A DNA stretch of 53,003 nucleotides from Streptomyces sparsogenes (GTDB lineage Bacteria > Actinomycetota > Actinomycetes > Streptomycetales > Streptomycetaceae): the NCBI RefSeq assembly GCF_001704635.1, contig NZ_MAXF01000125.1, positions 1 to 53,003 on the forward strand. Reading direction: 5' to 3'. Below the pieces are notes generated by a model. It was not told the DNA's origin. It searched no databases and saw nothing but the letters and a program-made list of their open reading frames with translations. The translations under genes and the position numbers were made by a program. Positions 50,694 through 53,003 of this stretch are shown here, piece after piece (position 1 is the stretch's first letter; every line of letters begins with the position of its first letter).

Positions 50694-51528
50694 GCAGACT
50701 CTCGACGAGACTACCCAGGCGTCCCAGGCGCCCGATGCCGCCCGGGGCGGCCAGCCGGCCCCGGCCGCGGGGCGGGTGCCGACCGTCATCGCCGACGATG
50801 TGCACATCGTCTACCGCGTCAACGGCGGCCCGCGCGGCCGCGGCAGCGCCACCGCCGCCCTCAGCCGCATCCTCCGCCGCAAGAGCGCCCCGGGCATGCG
50901 CGAGGTGCACGCCGTGCGCGGGGTCACCTTCGTGGCCTACCGCGGCGAGTCGATCGGCCTGATCGGCTCCAACGGCTCCGGCAAGTCGACGCTGCTCAAG
51001 GCCGTCGCCGGGCTGCTGCCCACCGAGCGCGGCAAGGTCTACACCGACGGCCAGCCGTCGCTGCTCGGGGTGAACGCGGCGCTGATGAACGACCTGACCG
51101 GCGAGCGGAACGTCATCCTCGGCGGGCTGGCCATGGGGATGTCGCGGGAGCAGATCCGCGAGCGCTACCAGGACATCGTGGACTTCTCGGGCATCAACGA
51201 GAAGGGTGACTTCATCACGCTGCCGATGCGCACCTACTCCTCCGGCATGGCCGCCCGACTGCGCTTCTCGATCGCCGCCGCCAAGGACCACGACGTGCTG
51301 ATGATCGACGAGGCCCTGGCCACCGGTGACCGGAAGTTCCAGAAGCGCTCGGAAGCCCGCATCCGCGAGCTGCGCAAGGACGCCGGCACCGTCTTCCTGG
51401 TCAGCCACAACAACAAGTCGATCCGGGACACCTGCGACCGGGTGCTGTGGCTGGAGAAGGGCGAACTGCTGATGGACGGCCCGACCGACGAGGTCATCAA
51501 GGCGTACGAGAAGGAGACCGGCAAGTAG
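50686..51528 (+). CDS. ABC transporter ATPase (TagH/RfbE-type)
   Basis: ATPase half of the exporter, 280 residues. Walker A GSNGSGKST, signature area RTYSSGMAARLRFS, Walker B DHDVLMIDEALATGD, and a switch His in FLVSHNNKSI. The DEALATGD form with FQKRSEARI is the classical feature of teichoic acid and O-antigen exporters. A Gln/Ala/Pro-rich N-terminal extension of about 30 residues precedes the domain; no C-terminal carbohydrate-binding domain is present, so the glycan end-group is not read by this subunit. GTG start at 50686 has AGGAG 10 nt before. Last gene before the strong terminator hairpin. Confidence 0.93.
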   Translation: MAEQTLDETTQASQAPDAARGGQPAPAAGRVPTVIADDVHIVYRVNGGPRGRGSATAALSRILRRKSAPGMREVHAVRGVTFVAYRGESIGLIGSNGSGKSTLLKAVAGLLPTERGKVYTDGQPSLLGVNAALMNDLTGERNVILGGLAMGMSREQIRERYQDIVDFSGINEKGDFITLPMRTYSSGMAARLRFSIAAAKDHDVLMIDEALATGDRKFQKRSEARIRELRKDAGTVFLVSHNNKSIRDTCDRVLWLEKGELLMDGPTDEVIKAYEKETGK

Positions 51529-51553
51529 CCGATCCCCGCTATGGATGGGCCGA

Positions 51554-51588
51554 GCGGCCCCCGCCGGACACCGTCCGGCGGGGGCCGC
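51554..51588 (+). terminator. Strong terminator of the seven-gene cluster
   Basis: A 16-bp perfect stem, GCGGCCCCCGCCGGAC (51554-51569), a 3-base loop ACC and its exact complement (51573-51588). It begins 25 bp after the ATPase stop. No T-run, as common in Streptomyces. One of the best hairpins of the window. Confidence 0.85.
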
Positions 51589-51686
51589 CGCGCTTTCGCG
51601 GCGGCCAACCGGGCCGCGCGCGACAAAGGCCTGACGCACAGGCGATCCGGTCTCCGTACGGATTTCTTTTCGAAAATGGGTCCGGC

Positions 51687-51830
51687 ATGCGTCCGGAGTA
51701 TGTGAAGCCGACATTCCGCCAATTGAGGAGTGAGCTGCGTCCGGAGCGGAGACACTTGATGAGTGAGACGGCGAACGAGCGGGGCGGGACCCGCGTCACG
51801 CGGTCGGCGGATGTGCGCCTGGCGAGATGA
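51687..51830 (+). CDS. Small ORF (47 aa) overlapping the Rieske remnant
   Basis: Reads MRPEYVKPTFRQ... and ends ...TRSADVRLAR; its TGA overlaps the ATG of the Rieske remnant (ATGA), suggesting they once formed one transcription unit. No strong ribosome site for the first ATG; an internal ATG at 51759 has GGAG 8 nt upstream. I do not recognise it. It could be a remnant of a longer gene. Confidence 0.35.
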   Translation: MRPEYVKPTFRQLRSELRPERRHLMSETANERGGTRVTRSADVRLAR

Positions 51831-52086
51831 CGACGGTGGAAGTAAAGGGTGTCGGGGTACTCCTGGCGAACGTCGCGGGCACGGTCCGTGCCGTGCGCGA
51901 CCGCTGCCCGCACGAGGAAGTCCCGCTGTCGAAGGGCGAGTTGGAGGGATAGACGGTGGTCTGTCCCTGGCGCTTCAGCAGCTTCTGCCTCCGTGCGGGC
52001 GGGGTCCCGGGGGCCCCGCGGCGGACCCCGTGAAGGGCTTCGCGGTCCACGTGGTGGACGACGAGGTGTTCCTTTCTCGCCAGTGA
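51827..52086 (+). pseudogene. Decayed Rieske [2Fe-2S] ferredoxin gene
   Basis: The frame from ATG 51827 begins MTTVEVKGVGVLLANVAG and carries the first Rieske ligand pair as RCPHEEVPLSKGELEG. A TAG follows at 51950-51952 (codon 42). Beyond it, the same frame continues with the second pair region as VVCPWRFSSFCLRAG, where the ligand His (CPWH) is changed to Arg. A frameshift is then needed to reach PVKGFAVHVVDDEVFLSRQ and the TGA at 52084-52086. Three separate lesions (nonsense, ligand loss, frameshift) show a dead gene. The intact form would be a small Rieske ferredoxin-like electron carrier of about 100 residues. Confidence 0.8.
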
Positions 52087-52190
52087 ACGTGGGGAACTGC
52101 CGCAGTCGCCGTTCACTAAACGGAGGCGCTGTATCGTGTGCCTGAACGCCGGGTTCTTGTCGAGCGGCGGAGCATCAGGGAGGGGGACGC

Positions 52191-52934
52191 GTGTCGCCAG
52201 GGGAAGCGCACGTCGCACCGTACTCACGGCGCGAGCGGCTGCGCATCGCGACCATCCGCGAGATCAAGGATGTCGCCCGGACGCTCCTGGTTCAGGAGGG
52301 CCCGGAGAATGTGACGATCCGGGCCATCGCTCGCGAGATGGGCATGACCGCGCCCGCCGTCTACCGCTACTTCAGCAGCCGTGACGCGCTGATCCTCCAG
52401 CTGCGTGTGGACATCTTCGCCGAGATGGCCCGCTATATGCGCGGGGTGATCGGGCAGATCCCCGAGGACGAGCCCGGGCGCGGAGTGATCGGCGGGGCCA
52501 GGGCGCTGCGCGTCTGGGCCATCAAGCACCCCCATGAGTTCGGGCTCATACTCGGGCCGTGGGCTCCGGGCCTCGGCCGCGAGGAGACCAAGCCGGACCG
52601 GAACATGGGCTTCGACTTCGGCTCGGTCTTCTCCGACCTGATCTCCCAGCTGTGGCGCGTCCGCGGCTTCCCCGCCCCCGAGGAGGAGGAGCTCGACCCC
52701 GGGCTCGTGCGGGCGCTGGCGGAGCTCAGCGAGGACCAGGGCGTCGAGATGCCGCCCGGAGCGCTGGCCGTGATGCTCCGCTGCTGGGTCCGGCTGTACG
52801 GGGTGATCTCCATGGAGGCCCTCGGCCACATGTCCTTCGCCCTGGCGGAGGGGAAGTCCTTCTTCGAGTTCGAGCTGCGCAACCTGTGCCAGGTGCTGGA
52901 CATCGAGGAGTTCTACGAGGAGGACACGGCCTAG
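52191..52934 (+). CDS. TetR/AcrR-family transcriptional regulator
   Basis: A 247-residue repressor-type protein. The N-terminal helix-turn-helix (about 15-65) contains REIKDVARTLLVQEGPENVTIRAIAREMGMTAPAVYRYFSSRDAL, split by normal TetR spacing. The C-terminal ligand-binding domain (about 70-245) contains the WAIKHPHEFGLILGPWAPG stretch typical of actinobacterial TetR proteins in the TetR_C_13-like group. The GTG start is preceded by AGGGAGGGGGA. It follows the Rieske remnant by 104 bp, so it may have controlled that lost function or a gene beyond the window's end. Nothing else is seen after it up to 53003. Confidence 0.9.
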   Translation: MSPGEAHVAPYSRRERLRIATIREIKDVARTLLVQEGPENVTIRAIAREMGMTAPAVYRYFSSRDALILQLRVDIFAEMARYMRGVIGQIPEDEPGRGVIGGARALRVWAIKHPHEFGLILGPWAPGLGREETKPDRNMGFDFGSVFSDLISQLWRVRGFPAPEEEELDPGLVRALAELSEDQGVEMPPGALAVMLRCWVRLYGVISMEALGHMSFALAEGKSFFEFELRNLCQVLDIEEFYEEDTA

Positions 52935-53003
52935 CACCAGGCGGACCCTGTCGCGTCCCCTAGATGAGTGAGTCCGATGTTCTCAGTGGTCGTAGGCTAG
53001 GCG

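Overview
The window is chromosomal DNA from a Streptomyces or a very close relative. The support is high GC with strong third-position G/C bias, an SsgA-like sporulation protein, GTG starts, a CebR-type cellobiose operator, an LPFR-motif small protein, and many TANNNT -10 elements only 6-10 nt before the start codon. No rRNA, tRNA or CRISPR array was seen. Family names come from reading the proteins, not from a search.

Layout. 1-4.2 kb: a phage-type amidase beside a collapsed contractile tail sheath gene, then a secreted tandem-domain SGNH/CE2-like esterase with a CebR box and other palindromes in its promoter. 4.3-7.8 kb: glucarate dehydratase divergent from an IclR regulator, then a quinone-reductase-like enzyme. 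7.9-16.6 kb: a HEAT-repeat protein, a one-component HTH/membrane protein, a secreted protein, an SsgA-like protein, a sigma-region-2/zinc-finger/membrane fusion, and a variant CDGSH protein. 16.6-18.2 kb: a lone TnpB with an intact nuclease and a visible omega-RNA end. 18.2-21.2 kb: a beta-propeller protein, a YciI-like protein, endonuclease V, and a GC-extreme repeat tract beside a DUF1203-like gene. 21.3-23.8 kb: a nanA-nanT-like pair, unusual in this genus. 23.9-29.4 kb: an mcr-fadA-fadB fatty-acid operon facing a MerR regulator. 29.4-34 kb: a frameshifted remnant, two secreted metallopeptidases and a D-amino-acid oxidase. 34-42.9 kb: ABC-F ATPase, Tex, LPFR small protein, SCO6745-like protein, enoyl-CoA hydratase, anti-sigma-type kinase, type 1 IPP isomerase and a cation exporter. 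43.1-51.6 kb: galE, then a tightly coupled seven-gene operon. 51.7-53 kb: a decayed Rieske ferredoxin gene and a TetR regulator.

The most interesting system is the seven-gene operon at 44357-51528, closed by a 16-bp perfect hairpin. It encodes a CDP-alcohol phosphotransferase with an extra N-terminal domain (apparently starting at CTG), a LicC-like cytidylyltransferase, an AraM/EgsA-type glycerol-1-phosphate dehydrogenase, a second CDP-alcohol phosphotransferase lacking the usual last motif Asp, a family 2 glycosyltransferase and a TagGH-like ABC exporter. All junctions but one overlap. Together they could activate an alcohol phosphate (possibly archaeal-handed sn-glycerol-1-phosphate), assemble a phospho-alcohol glycolipid or glycopolymer, and export it. 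The product is not known from the sequence.

Decay is scattered through the window: the tail sheath remnant, the Rieske pseudogene and the frameshifted small gene near 29.6 kb.
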